A stretch of DNA of 64,000 bases, taken from contig NZ_FONG01000002.1 of the NCBI RefSeq assembly GCF_900112845.1, forward strand, positions 62,001-126,000, in the 5' to 3' direction. The translations under genes were made by a program, and so were the position numbers. This document shows positions 25,191 through 34,392 of the stretch, piece after piece. The first letter of the stretch is position 1; every line of letters begins with the position of its first letter. Under the pieces are notes generated by a model, which saw nothing but the letters and a program-made list of their open reading frames with translations, was not told the origin of the DNA and did not search any database. The stretch is from Actinacidiphila alni. Its GTDB lineage: Bacteria > Actinomycetota > Actinomycetes > Streptomycetales > Streptomycetaceae.

Positions 25191-28040
25191 TCAGCCGGTG
25201 AAGGTCTCGCAGCGGGCGCCCGTGTTGGTGTTGTTGCCGCCGCCCGGGTGGGCGGTGTCGGTGCCGGGGCCGCAGTCGAGGGTGTCGTTGCCGTAGGCGG
25301 TGGTGATCGTGTCGGCGCCGGCGCCCGTGGAGACGGTGTTGTTGCCGCCGCCCGCGTCGATGGTGTCGTTGCCGTCGCCGGTGGTGACGGTGTTGGTGCC
25401 GGCGCCCGCCGTGACCGTGTTGTTGCCGCCGCCCGCGTCGATGGTGTCGTTGCCGTCGCCCGTGGTGATGCGGTCGTTGCCGTAGGCGGTGGTGACGGTG
25501 TTGGTGCCGGAGCCGGTCGTCACGGTGTTGTTGCCGCCGCCCGCGTCGATCCAGGTGGTGCCGTCGCCGGTGGTGGTGATGCGGTCGTTGCCGCTCGCGG
25601 TGATGACGCAGTCGCTGCCGCCGTTGCCGGTGACGGTGTCGTTGCCGCCGCGGCCGAGGATGAGGTCGTTGGCGGGGGTGCCGGTGATGGTGTCGTTGCC
25701 GGTGCCGGCGACGATGACGTTCTGGATGTCGATGCCCGAACAGGCCGTGGGGGCGAGGCCGTTGGCGTGCACGGTGACGTCGCCGGTGTGCGAGATCGCG
25801 GTCAGGCCCGCGAGCTTTCCGCCGCTGCCGGGGACCTCGGTGTACGTGACGGAGCCGCCGCGGCCGACGGTCAGGGTGACCGGGGTGCCGTTCACGGTCG
25901 CGGCGACGACGGCCGGTTCGCCGTCGGCGACGCGCAGCGTGGTGGTACGGCCGGCGCCGGTGACCTCGTACGAGCCCTGACCGAGCGTCAGACTCGCGCT
26001 GGAGCCCGCGAGTTGGAGGACGGCCGGGAAGGTGCCCGCGCCGGAGGCGACCAGGACGCCGGCCGGGTCGTGGGCGTCGGAGACGGTCAGGGCGCGTCCG
26101 CCGCGGTCGAGGACGCGGCCGGAGGTGCTGCCGCCGAGGGCCGCGTCGGAGAAGGTGCCGTTGGCCGGGTCGGCCGCCCGGACGTCGACGTCGTCATTGA
26201 TGCCGTCGCCGTCCGCGTCGAGGACGGGCGCGGTGCAGTCGACGGTGCCGCCGCGCAGCGCGTGCCCGTCGTCGTCGTTGTCGTCGGACCAGAAGACCGG
26301 CTTCCGGCCTGCGACGCACTCGGACTGCGGGGCGAGCGCGAAGCCTTCGTTGTTGAGGTTGGGCATCCCGGCGGGCCGCTCGTAGACGTCGCTGACGGCG
26401 AACTTCCCGTCGGCGCCGATGTCGAGCGTGGCCGTACGGCCGTCGCACGTGTCGTCGCACGCCGCCCACAAGTGGCCGGTGCCCGGCTCGAATTCGAGGT
26501 CCATCACCCCGGTGAAGCCGCTGGCGATCGTCGCGACGCGGGTGTAACCGCCGCCGGACTGGTCCAGCGCGTACGCGAAGACGGTGCCGCCCGCCTCCAG
26601 GCCGACGAAGAACAGGCCGTCGCCGTGGCCGGGGTAGGCGGCCGGGTCGTACGCGGCGCCCGTGTGCTCGTCGCGGAAGCCGTGCGCGGTCAGGTAGGAG
26701 TCGGGGATCCAAGTAATCCCCTCCAGACCGGAGTTGGCGCCGACCACCGGCAGATCGGCGGTGAGATCCCACTCGCCGGTCGCGGCCAGCGAACTGCCCG
26801 ACGCGGACGGGTCGAAGCGCAGCACCTCGGGGCGGCTGACACCGCTGTCGTCGTTGTTCCGCTCGGTGGAGACGAAGACGCCGCCGGACGGCCCCGCCGC
26901 CGTCAGCGTCACGCCCTCGGAGTCGGGGTCGCCGCTGCCGTCGGGGTAGTGCAGGGCCTTGCCCGCGCCCCAGCCGTCGGCGGTGTCGGGCACCCAGCCG
27001 GTGCCGTTCCACTCCAGCCGGTAGAGGGTGCCGGGGCCGTTCCGCACGGCCCACAGCACGCCGGGCGTCGCGCCGCCGGACGCCTCGTACGCCAGACCAC
27101 TGAGATTGGTACCGAAGGTGCCGGCGTCGTCCAGGGTGCGCACCTGGGTGCCGCCGGGCCACGGCGCCGCCGTCACCTGGCCCGCGCACGCGTTGGCCGC
27201 GCCCTTGGTGGAGGCGGTCGTCGTGGTGAAGTCACCGGTGCCGTCGGGGCAGCGGCCGTACGTGGTCGCCGCGTGCGCGGTCCAGCTGTAGGAGTCCACG
27301 AGCGTCGTGCCGTCGGGCAGGAACAGCCGCGCGGAATCGGCGCCGCCGAGCCCGAAGACCGGGTCCACGTCGAGCGCCAGGAAACCGCCGGCGCCAATGG
27401 TCGTACCTGCGGCGACGGTGAACACATGCGAATCGTCGTTGTCCTTGACGATCCAGCCGGATATGTCGGCCGCGACACCACCGGTGTTGGTCAGTTCGAC
27501 CCAGTCGCCGGGCGTTCCGCCATTGGACTCGACCTCATTGATTTTCACCGTCGAGGCGGCGCCGCCGCAGTTGTTCGCGGCGCCCTTCGTCGGTGCGGTC
27601 GTGGTGACGAATTCACCGGTTCCGTCGGGGCAGCGGCCATATGTGGTGGCCGCGTGCGCGGACCAGCTGTACGAATCCACGAGCGTCGTGCCGTCGGGCA
27701 GATAGAGGCGCGCGGAATCCGCGCCGCCGAGCCCGAAGACGGGGTCGACGTCGAGCGCGAGAAAACCGTTCGCGCCAATGGTTGAACCAGTGGCGATCGT
27801 GAAGACATGGGAATCGTCATTGTCCTTGACGATCCAGCCGGACACATCCACGGGGTTCGCCCCGGTATTGGCCAGCTCGACCCAGTCGCCGGGCGTTCCG
27901 CCACTGGACTCGACCTCATTGATTTTCACGGTTGTCGGTACCGGATCCGCCGCGGTCGCGGTCGAGGCGGCGGCGAAGAACGGAATAGCGGTCAGGACCG
28001 CGGTGATCAGGGTGATTGACGCACGCCATCTCTTGTGCAA
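25191..28040 (-). CDS. Secreted lamin-tail, beta-propeller and RTX-like repeat protein
   Basis: 949 residues. TTG 28040 with GAGGA upstream starts a signal peptide (RWRASITLITAVLTA... ending ATAADP). Two nearly identical lamin-tail domains follow (KINEVESSGGTPGDWVEL, later KINEVESNGGTPGDWVEL), each about 120 residues. Then comes an esterase-like/phytase-type propeller (SGLAYEASGG, GLEGITWIPDS, NLNNEGFAL) and a hydrophobic region with Ig-like strands. The last 160 residues are RTX/parallel beta-roll-like repeats (GNDTITG, GGNDTVTG, GNDTIDAGGGNNTV). Known relatives are exported calcium-binding proteins and phosphoesterase-like proteins; the activity is unknown. It is divergent from a wall amidase. 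Confidence 0.88.
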   Translation of the reverse strand: MHKRWRASITLITAVLTAIPFFAAASTATAADPVPTTVKINEVESSGGTPGDWVELANTGANPVDVSGWIVKDNDDSHVFTIATGSTIGANGFLALDVDPVFGLGGADSARLYLPDGTTLVDSYSWSAHAATTYGRCPDGTGEFVTTTAPTKGAANNCGGAASTVKINEVESNGGTPGDWVELTNTGGVAADISGWIVKDNDDSHVFTVAAGTTIGAGGFLALDVDPVFGLGGADSARLFLPDGTTLVDSYSWTAHAATTYGRCPDGTGDFTTTTASTKGAANACAGQVTAAPWPGGTQVRTLDDAGTFGTNLSGLAYEASGGATPGVLWAVRNGPGTLYRLEWNGTGWVPDTADGWGAGKALHYPDGSGDPDSEGVTLTAAGPSGGVFVSTERNNDDSGVSRPEVLRFDPSASGSSLAATGEWDLTADLPVVGANSGLEGITWIPDSYLTAHGFRDEHTGAAYDPAAYPGHGDGLFFVGLEAGGTVFAYALDQSGGGYTRVATIASGFTGVMDLEFEPGTGHLWAACDDTCDGRTATLDIGADGKFAVSDVYERPAGMPNLNNEGFALAPQSECVAGRKPVFWSDDNDDDGHALRGGTVDCTAPVLDADGDGINDDVDVRAADPANGTFSDAALGGSTSGRVLDRGGRALTVSDAHDPAGVLVASGAGTFPAVLQLAGSSASLTLGQGSYEVTGAGRTTTLRVADGEPAVVAATVNGTPVTLTVGRGGSVTYTEVPGSGGKLAGLTAISHTGDVTVHANGLAPTACSGIDIQNVIVAGTGNDTITGTPANDLILGRGGNDTVTGNGGSDCVITASGNDRITTTGDGTTWIDAGGGNNTVTTGSGTNTVTTAYGNDRITTGDGNDTIDAGGGNNTVTAGAGTNTVTTGDGNDTIDAGGGNNTVSTGAGADTITTAYGNDTLDCGPGTDTAHPGGGNNTNTGARCETFTG

Positions 28041-28419
28041 GGCCGATGTCCTCTTCGGTCGACGTGGCGGAAACGGGCGGTAAGCCTCGCGAAGCTTCCG
28101 GCAGCCCGGCGAAGGATGTGCGAACTCCGGGCGAACGGCGGGTGAGTTGTCGCTGATCAGAGGCCCGCCGAGCTGGTACGGGCGGGCCGCGGCGCCCCAG
28201 CCGCCCCACCGGGCGCGGCCGTACCCGAGGCGGCACCGGGGCCGTACCGGTGGACGTACGCGGGCCGCATCCGGGCCGTACCGGCGGCCGGCGGCCGGAA
28301 CTTCCGCGGGAATTCGCATCACGATCCAGAAAATAATCTGGCCTCGGAAGAGCGTCCTGAATAGTCTCCGGGGGCACGGCAGTCAGCCGAGACTGCCACG
28401 TTCCCGTTCGGAGCATGCA
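28041..28419. promoter_or_regulatory. Divergent promoter region between two TTG-start genes
   Basis: 379 bp separates the RTX-like gene from the amidase gene; both begin with TTG. It holds GGCCCGCC (28162-28169) paired with GGCGGGCC (28181-28188) around an 11-base loop, and an unusually AT-richer patch (about 28320-28365) that may contain the promoters. No coding sequence is convincing, although frames stay open on both strands. Confidence 0.5.
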
Positions 28420-29562
28420 TTGGCCATACATGAGCACGAGGTCGACCGCCGCACCCTGTTCAAAGTCGGTCTGGGCGGAGCGGTCGCCGCCGTCGTCGGG
28501 ACCGAACTGGCCTTTCCCGGGGCGGCGGAGGCCGCGCCGTCCGCGCAATTCCCGTGGATCATCGACTGCGACACCTGGGGCGCCAGGCCGCCGTCCAGCC
28601 CCGTGCAGATCACGGGCAACACCACCAACAAGATCATCCTGCACCACATGGCGTTCCCCAACGTCACGGACTACTCGCGCGACCACGCGATCCAGCTGGC
28701 GAAGGACTGCCAGGACCTGCACATGGACACCAACGGCTGGGCGGACACCGGCCAGCACTTCACCGTCAGCCGCGGCGGCTACGTCATGGAGGGCCGGCAC
28801 CGCAGCCTGGAGACCCTGGACGCCGGCGAGCACCAGGTCGTCGCCGCGCACTGCCCCGGTGAGAACGGCAACGCGATCGGCATCGAGAACGAGGGCACGT
28901 ACATCACCGAGACGCCGCCGCACGCGCTGGTCGACTCGCTGGTCAAGCTCTGTACGGCCGTCTGCACGCAGTTCGACCTCAAGGCGTGGGACATCTTCGG
29001 GCACTGGGACTTCCGGCTGGGCACCGAGTGTCCCGGCGTCGCCTTCTACGCCGAGTTCCCGATGATCAGGGCGCGCGTGCTGAACCAACTGCGCACCCCC
29101 AAGCGGGACATCCCCGCGCGGCGCTGGCCCGACATCTGGCGCTTCGTCGACAGCCCGGTCGTCGGTGTCGCCCAGTACCTGCTCAACAACGCCGGCTACG
29201 ACCTCACGCCCGACGGCGTCTTCGGCACCGACATGAACACCGTCGTCGCCGACTTCCAGACCGCCCACGGCATCCCCGTCACCGCCGACGCCACCTTCGA
29301 CCTCGCCACCTGGGAAGCGCTCGTGCCCGACCTGGGCAAGGACGCGGAGGGACTGCCCGTCCAGGCGCTCCAGACGATGCTCGTCCAGAAGGGATACGCC
29401 GACACCGTCGCCGTCACCGGGGAGTACGACCACGGCACGATGAAGGCCGTGCAGGCCATGCAGCGCCTCCACGGCCTGCGGCCCAACGGCAAAGTCGACC
29501 ACAGCACGTGGTGTGCTGTAGTCGGTGGCTCGGTCCGTGAGGCGTTCACGGCTCACTGCTGA
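28420..29562 (+). CDS. Tat-exported N-acetylmuramoyl-L-alanine amidase (PGRP type) with two peptidoglycan-binding domains
   Basis: 380 residues. DRRTLFKVGLGGA is a twin-arginine signal, ending FPGAAEA. The amidase_2/PGRP domain spans about 40-225: IILHHMAFPN (zinc His), CQDLHMDTNGWADTGQHFTVS, GRHRSLE, IGIENEGTY, FGHWDFRLGTECPG (final ligands). Two PG_binding_1 modules follow (VAQYLLNNAGYDLTPDGVFG, LQTMLVQKGYADTVAVTGEY). It hydrolyses the bond between muramic acid and L-alanine in the wall. TTG 28420 is supported by CGGAG six bases upstream. It is a paralogue of the gene at 36668. Confidence 0.9.
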   Translation: MAIHEHEVDRRTLFKVGLGGAVAAVVGTELAFPGAAEAAPSAQFPWIIDCDTWGARPPSSPVQITGNTTNKIILHHMAFPNVTDYSRDHAIQLAKDCQDLHMDTNGWADTGQHFTVSRGGYVMEGRHRSLETLDAGEHQVVAAHCPGENGNAIGIENEGTYITETPPHALVDSLVKLCTAVCTQFDLKAWDIFGHWDFRLGTECPGVAFYAEFPMIRARVLNQLRTPKRDIPARRWPDIWRFVDSPVVGVAQYLLNNAGYDLTPDGVFGTDMNTVVADFQTAHGIPVTADATFDLATWEALVPDLGKDAEGLPVQALQTMLVQKGYADTVAVTGEYDHGTMKAVQAMQRLHGLRPNGKVDHSTWCAVVGGSVREAFTAHC

Positions 29563-29594
29563 GGGCACGCCTCCGGCGGAGAAGGATGCCCCGA

Positions 29595-29753
29595 TAGGGG
29601 CGCGGGGAACTGCGCGGCTGGGGGCACCCCCGGCCGAAGGTTGGGGGACCCCACCGGGCCGGTGGTCGCAGAACAAACAGCGTCTGCCCCGCTGGGGGCG
29701 GTCTTCTGTCTGAAGGCGCGCTGCGGCTGAGCGCGCAGTTCCCCGCGCCCCTA
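29595..29753. repeat. 22-bp inverted repeat between convergent genes
   Basis: TAGGGGCGCGGGGAACTGCG (29595 on, arm to 29616) is exactly complementary to the arm at 29732-29753. The 115-bp interior holds further G/C-rich complementary runs (GGGGGCACCCCC; CCCACCGGGCCGGTGG). This GGGGCGCGGGGAACTGCGCG motif is a familiar dispersed intergenic element of Streptomyces genomes. Here it probably also terminates both neighbouring genes. Confidence 0.8.
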
Positions 29754-29780
29754 AGAGCACCGCACTCCGCAGGAGGAGCC

Positions 29781-30524
29781 TCAGTTGAGGCAGAGGACCA
29801 GGATGCAGAGGCCCTGCTGGTCGGGCGGGGTGGAGGGCGAGGTGCTGGCCGGCGGCGGAGTGGCCGGGGCCGTGGTGGCGGCGGGCGGCGGAGTGGTGGT
29901 CGTGGTCACGGGCGAGCTGGTGACAGGAGCCGAATCACTCACCGTTTGGTGAGAGGGCGCCGTCGAGGCGCTGGGCGCGGGCTGCGAAGTGGTCTGCGCC
30001 GCCGGGGAGTTGCCCCCGAGCGGAGCGGCCCCGGCATCGGTGGTGACCGGATGCGTCGCCGTCGGCGCGGGCACACCCTGGTGGTGGGAAGAGGGCGCCG
30101 CGTGCCGCCCGGAAGAAGCAGGCACCGAGGAAGCCGGAGCGGCAGGCGCGGCCTTGTCCGTGGTCAGCGTCACCGTGTCGTGCGAGGCCGACGCCGTCGT
30201 GCCCCGTCCGGAGGACGACCCGTGCTGCATGGAGGCGACGGTCACGCCGCCGCCGAAGAGCGCCACCGCGGTGGCGACCCCGGCCCGCCGCCGGTTCTTC
30301 CGCCACCGCTCCATCTGCCGCCGCCGCGCGGCCCGTCCGCCGGCGAGCCGCGGCGCGAGCGCCGCCTCGACCGGCTCGTCCGCCGCGAAGGGCTCGGGCT
30401 CAGGAGCCGCGGGGAACGCCGCCTCGGGTATCGGCGGCGGCGCGATGTCCGGCGCGTAGGCACCGCAACCCGGGCACACCAGCGCCCCGTTGAGGGTGCG
30501 TCGGCACGTGTAGCAGTAGTCCAT
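29781..30524 (-). CDS. SCO2400-like zinc-ribbon membrane protein
   Basis: 247 residues: MDYCYTCRRTLNGALVCPGC is a CxxC...CxxC zinc ribbon typical of the SCO2400 family. It is followed by an acidic/Pro segment, a basic ARRRQMERWRKNRRR stretch, one membrane helix (AGVATAVALFGGGVTVA), then a long Ser/Thr/Pro/Ala-rich outer region ending LCILVLCLN. The family is conserved in streptomycetes without a known function. The ribosome binding site is weak (AGGAAG 14 bases before ATG). The low-complexity outer region suggests a wall-spanning stalk. Confidence 0.82.
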   Translation of the reverse strand: MDYCYTCRRTLNGALVCPGCGAYAPDIAPPPIPEAAFPAAPEPEPFAADEPVEAALAPRLAGGRAARRRQMERWRKNRRRAGVATAVALFGGGVTVASMQHGSSSGRGTTASASHDTVTLTTDKAAPAAPASSVPASSGRHAAPSSHHQGVPAPTATHPVTTDAGAAPLGGNSPAAQTTSQPAPSASTAPSHQTVSDSAPVTSSPVTTTTTPPPAATTAPATPPPASTSPSTPPDQQGLCILVLCLN

Positions 30525-30681
30525 GAGCGGTCGTCCCGCTTCCTGTGAGGCAGCCCTGAAAGTAACAGCCGCAACGGCAGGGACTGCAAGCAACGTGTGT
30601 GGTTTTTGAAAAGCCTCACCGGCCCCGCGCGCACGGAAAACGGACGCCCCGCCCCAAGGCGGACGTTCCCCGCCCGACCCG

Positions 30682-30723
30682 GCGCATTCCGGCCCACCCC
30701 GATGAAAACGCCGCGCATTCCGG
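30682..30723. repeat. Two GCGCATTCCGG direct repeats upstream of the glycosidase gene
   Basis: GCGCATTCCGG occurs at 30682-30692 and 30713-30723, 31 bp apart (three helical turns), in the 299-bp divergent gap between the SCO2400-like and glycosidase genes. GGGACAA also occurs twice just after the second copy. These could be regulator sites for either gene. Confidence 0.5.
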
Positions 30724-30823
30724 GACAATTGCGGGACAACACGACCCGGCACCCGGCATTCGATGTCCGCTCTCACCTTTTCGTTCATCCCGGCGTCGGC
30801 AAAAGCCAATAGCGTGACGGCCC

Positions 30824-33800
30824 ATGGAGAATGAGAAGAGGGATCAGAAGAGCGATCGGAACAGCGACCGGTACGGGGCCGCCCCCGGCATAACGCGGCG
30901 CGGCCTCATCGTCGGCGCGGTCGCCGCCGGAATCACCGCCACCGCGGGCACCGCGAGCGCGGAAGCGGCGGGACCGGCCGGCCCGGAAGGAGCCGGGAAC
31001 ACCCCGGCATTCGCGCCCGCGACGGCCCAGGAAACCGGCGAATTCAGACCGCCGCGTTATCAGTTGACGGTCCCCGGCGAATCCCTCGTGGCGGACCGCA
31101 CCGACCACCCGGTCGCCCCGGGCATCGTCCTCACGTCGTTCGACACCTTCGGCCGCACCGGATGGACCCGGGTGCACGTCCTCAACGCCGACCTCGGCGA
31201 CTCCTCGGTGGGCGTGGAGCTGATCGCGGACACCGTCAGCGACCCGCGCCCGCTGGCGCAGGCGGCGAACGGCGTGCACGCGGTGGCCGCCGTCAACGGC
31301 GACTACTTCGACATCACCGAGACCTACGCGGCCGAGGGCCCGGAGATCCAGGACGGCAGGCTCCGCAAGGGCACCAGCGCGCACGCCACTGTCGCCGCGA
31401 TCGGCGCGGACCGCGTCGCCCGCCTCGCCGACCTCGTACTGACCGGCACGGTCACCGTCGCGGGCGTACAGCGCCCGCTCGCCGCCCTCAACTCCCCCTC
31501 GGTGCCCGCCGACGGCGTCGCCGCGTACACCCCGCTGTGGGGCGGCGGGCACCGCACGCTGATCCAGGACCCGGGCCCGTACACCGAACTCGTCGTCGCG
31601 GACGGGAAGATCACCGCCGTCAACGGCCAACTCACCGACACCGCCGTGCCGGTGGGCGGTCTGATCGTGCTCGGCCGCGGCGCCGCCGCCGCTCAACTGG
31701 CCGCCGCCAAGCCCGGCGACGCCGTCACCGTCGACTTCGCGCCGCGGACGGACGCGCCGGTCGCGCTGCGTACGGCGCTGGGCAGCGGTGAGGTGCTGGT
31801 GCGCGGCGGCACGGCCGTCGACTTCCCGCCGAGCACCGGCAATGACGCGCCCAAGCCGCGTACGGCCATCGCCTGGACGGACGGCGGCCACCGGCTGCTG
31901 CTGGTCGCGATCGACGGTTCCGCGAACTTCTCCGCCGGGCTGAGCTTCGACGACACCGCGAAGCTGCTGGTCCGGCTGGGCGCCACCGAGGCGTTCATGC
32001 TCGACGGCGGCGGCTCCACCGAGATCGTCGCCCGCACCCCCGGCGACACGGGCGCCGGGGTGATCAACACGCCCTCGGACGGCAACGAGCGGCCGGTGCC
32101 CAACGCCGTGGGCCTGTTCGCGAACCGCAAGGGCTCGGGGCGGCTGCGCGGCCTGGACGTGCGCCCGCGCGCCGACCGTGTCGTGCCCGGCCTCACCGTG
32201 GACATCGACGCCGCCGGTTACGACGAGACGTGGGCGCCGGTGCCGGTCGACGCGGAGCACCCGGTGCGCTGGTCGACCTCGCCCGGCTCGCTCGGCAAGG
32301 CCGCCGACGGCGTCTTCCGTGCCAAGAAGCCCGGCGCGGGCACGCTGCGCGCCAGGACCGGCGACGCGCGCGGCGAGCACGCGATGCGGGTCGTCGGCGA
32401 CCTGCACCGGCTGGAGTTCAGCGAGCGGACCGTCACCATCGACCCGGGCGCGACGGCGACCGTCGGCCTCGTCGGACACGACGCGGACGGCTTCGGCGCG
32501 CCCGTCGCGCCGCGCGACGTCACCCTCGCCTACGACAAGGCCGTGATCGACGTGGCGGCCGACGACGACGGGAACCTTCGGATCACCGGCGCGGCGGGCG
32601 CGGGCGGCAAGGCCACCGCGCTGACCGCCACCGTGCAGGGCGTGAGCAACCGACTCCCCGTCACCGTGGGCCTGACGGACGTGTCACTGGCCGAGTTCGA
32701 GCCCGGCGAGAACTGGACGGCGCTGGCCGCGCGCGGCACCGCGTCCGTCGCCTTCGTGCCCGCCGCCGACCGGCCCGGCGCCGCCGCCGGCAACCAAGCC
32801 CTGCGCCTGACCTACGACTTCACAGGACAGACCAGTACGTCGGCCGCGTACGCGGTGGCGGGCGACGGTCCGCTGACGCTGCCGACCGGTACGAAGCGGC
32901 TCGCGCTGTGGGTCAACGGCGACGGCCGGAACCACTGGCTGCGCGCCATGATCTCCTCGCAGGGCACCACCAATGTGCCGTTCACCTTCGCCACCGTTGT
33001 GGACTGGACGGGCTGGCGGCGCGTGGTCGGCGACATCCCCGCCGGCTACTCGGAGCCGCTCACCCTGCTGCGCGTCTACCTCGCGGAGACCTCGCAGACC
33101 AACAAGAACGCCGGGCGGCTCGACCTCGACGGCCTCGCCGCCCAGGTCGGCCAGCAGCCGGACACCTCGCGGGCGCCGCAGCCTGACCCGTACGTCGTCG
33201 AGCAGGGCGGGGTGCCCGACAAGCGGTGGACCTTCGCGGTCCTGTCCGACCTGCACATCAGCGCGGCGGCCGGGCTCGACTCCTTCTCCGGGCGGCAGGC
33301 GGTCACCGCGCTCGGCCAGGCGGTCGCGAGCGGCCCCGACTTCCTGCTGATCAACGGCGACTTCGTGGACAACAACACCCCCGACGACTTCGCGCTCGCC
33401 AACGGCCTGCTGCACGACCACGTACCGGCGGACCTGCCGGTGTACTGGACGCCCGGCAACCACGAGGCGGGCCTGTCCGCGACCGGCGGCCTGGACAATT
33501 TCCTCGCCCTCACCGGCCGCCCCAACAAGCAGGTCTTCGACCACAACGGCACCCGTTTCGTGCTGCTCGACTCGCACACCGGCGACATGCGCACCTCGGA
33601 CTGGGACCAAGTGCTGCTGCTCCAGCGGGAGTTGGCGAAGGCCGCCACCGACAGGTCGGTGACCGGTGTGGTCGTCTCCTTCCACCACCCGCTCCAGGAC
33701 CCCTCGGGCGCGGGCGCCTCGCAGCTGTCCGACAAGCTCGAAGCGGGCCTGCTCCAGCGGTGGCTGGCCGACTTCCGGGAGACCTCGGGCAAGCCCGTCG

Positions 33801-34339
33801 CCCTCTTCACCGGCCACGCGCACACCGCGTCGGTGACCCGCGCCGACGGCGTACTCGACGTCACCACCCCGGCCGTCGGCAAGACCCCCTACAGCTCGCC
33901 CGACCAGGGCGGCTTCTTCGGCTGGATGCACGTCGGCGTCGACCCGCGCCCGGCCCGCATCCGGGCCGGCGAGCCCAGCCCGCGGACCCGCGACTGGCTC
34001 CGGGCCGAGAGCCGCCCGCTGATCGACGGCATCGAACTGACCGCCCCCGCCGACCTCCCCGTCGGCTCCGCCACCACCCTGGCCGCCACCGGCATCACCA
34101 GCGAATTCGGCCTCCGCTTCCCGCTGCGCTTCCCGGCCACGGTCACCTGGTCCGGCGACCCGTCCCTCGCGATCGTCGCCTCCCCCGCCGACGCGAAGAC
34201 CGCCGGCCGCAAGAGCCGCACCCTCGCCGTCCTCGACCTCTCCACCACCACCCTCACCGCGGTCCGCCGCGGCACCGTCACAGTGACGGTCACCTCGGGC
34301 GGCCTGACGAAGTCGGCGGAGATCACGCTGACGTCGTAG
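30824..34339 (+). CDS. Tat-exported phosphodiester glycosidase-metallophosphoesterase fusion
   Basis: 1,171 residues. TRRGLIVGAVAAG is a twin-arginine signal. Residues about 90-430 are a phosphodiester glycosidase (NAGPA/DUF2233) domain: VAAVNGDYFDITETYA, FMLDGGGSTEIVAR, NAVGLFA. Ig-like and carbohydrate-binding-like beta domains follow (about 440-790). A calcineurin-like phosphoesterase spans about 800-1050: LSDLHIS near 807, NGDFVDN, GNHEAG near 877, SFHHPLQD, FTGHAHTA near 996. A final Ig-like domain ends the protein. The two hydrolases could together strip phosphodiester-linked sugars and phosphate from wall polymers such as teichoic acids; that is inference. Confidence 0.88.
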   Translation: MENEKRDQKSDRNSDRYGAAPGITRRGLIVGAVAAGITATAGTASAEAAGPAGPEGAGNTPAFAPATAQETGEFRPPRYQLTVPGESLVADRTDHPVAPGIVLTSFDTFGRTGWTRVHVLNADLGDSSVGVELIADTVSDPRPLAQAANGVHAVAAVNGDYFDITETYAAEGPEIQDGRLRKGTSAHATVAAIGADRVARLADLVLTGTVTVAGVQRPLAALNSPSVPADGVAAYTPLWGGGHRTLIQDPGPYTELVVADGKITAVNGQLTDTAVPVGGLIVLGRGAAAAQLAAAKPGDAVTVDFAPRTDAPVALRTALGSGEVLVRGGTAVDFPPSTGNDAPKPRTAIAWTDGGHRLLLVAIDGSANFSAGLSFDDTAKLLVRLGATEAFMLDGGGSTEIVARTPGDTGAGVINTPSDGNERPVPNAVGLFANRKGSGRLRGLDVRPRADRVVPGLTVDIDAAGYDETWAPVPVDAEHPVRWSTSPGSLGKAADGVFRAKKPGAGTLRARTGDARGEHAMRVVGDLHRLEFSERTVTIDPGATATVGLVGHDADGFGAPVAPRDVTLAYDKAVIDVAADDDGNLRITGAAGAGGKATALTATVQGVSNRLPVTVGLTDVSLAEFEPGENWTALAARGTASVAFVPAADRPGAAAGNQALRLTYDFTGQTSTSAAYAVAGDGPLTLPTGTKRLALWVNGDGRNHWLRAMISSQGTTNVPFTFATVVDWTGWRRVVGDIPAGYSEPLTLLRVYLAETSQTNKNAGRLDLDGLAAQVGQQPDTSRAPQPDPYVVEQGGVPDKRWTFAVLSDLHISAAAGLDSFSGRQAVTALGQAVASGPDFLLINGDFVDNNTPDDFALANGLLHDHVPADLPVYWTPGNHEAGLSATGGLDNFLALTGRPNKQVFDHNGTRFVLLDSHTGDMRTSDWDQVLLLQRELAKAATDRSVTGVVVSFHHPLQDPSGAGASQLSDKLEAGLLQRWLADFRETSGKPVALFTGHAHTASVTRADGVLDVTTPAVGKTPYSSPDQGGFFGWMHVGVDPRPARIRAGEPSPRTRDWLRAESRPLIDGIELTAPADLPVGSATTLAATGITSEFGLRFPLRFPATVTWSGDPSLAIVASPADAKTAGRKSRTLAVLDLSTTTLTAVRRGTVTVTVTSGGLTKSAEITLTS

Positions 34340-34358
34340 CCGTACGGCTCCCTCGGGG

Positions 34359-34392
34359 CCTCCTGACCGACCGAACGGGTGTGGTCAGGAGG
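34359..34392. terminator. Bidirectional terminator overlapping the lipoprotein stop codon
   Basis: CCTCCTGACC pairs exactly with GGTCAGGAGG around a 14-base loop. The right arm contains the stop codon (34385-34387) of the convergent lipoprotein gene. It ends the glycosidase transcript and the lipoprotein transcript in the same 45-bp gap. Confidence 0.8.

Noticed and set aside
25248..27785. An 845-residue plus-strand frame over the RTX-like gene
   Set aside because: A shadow of the GNDT and lamin-tail repeats; no ribosome binding site and no domain.
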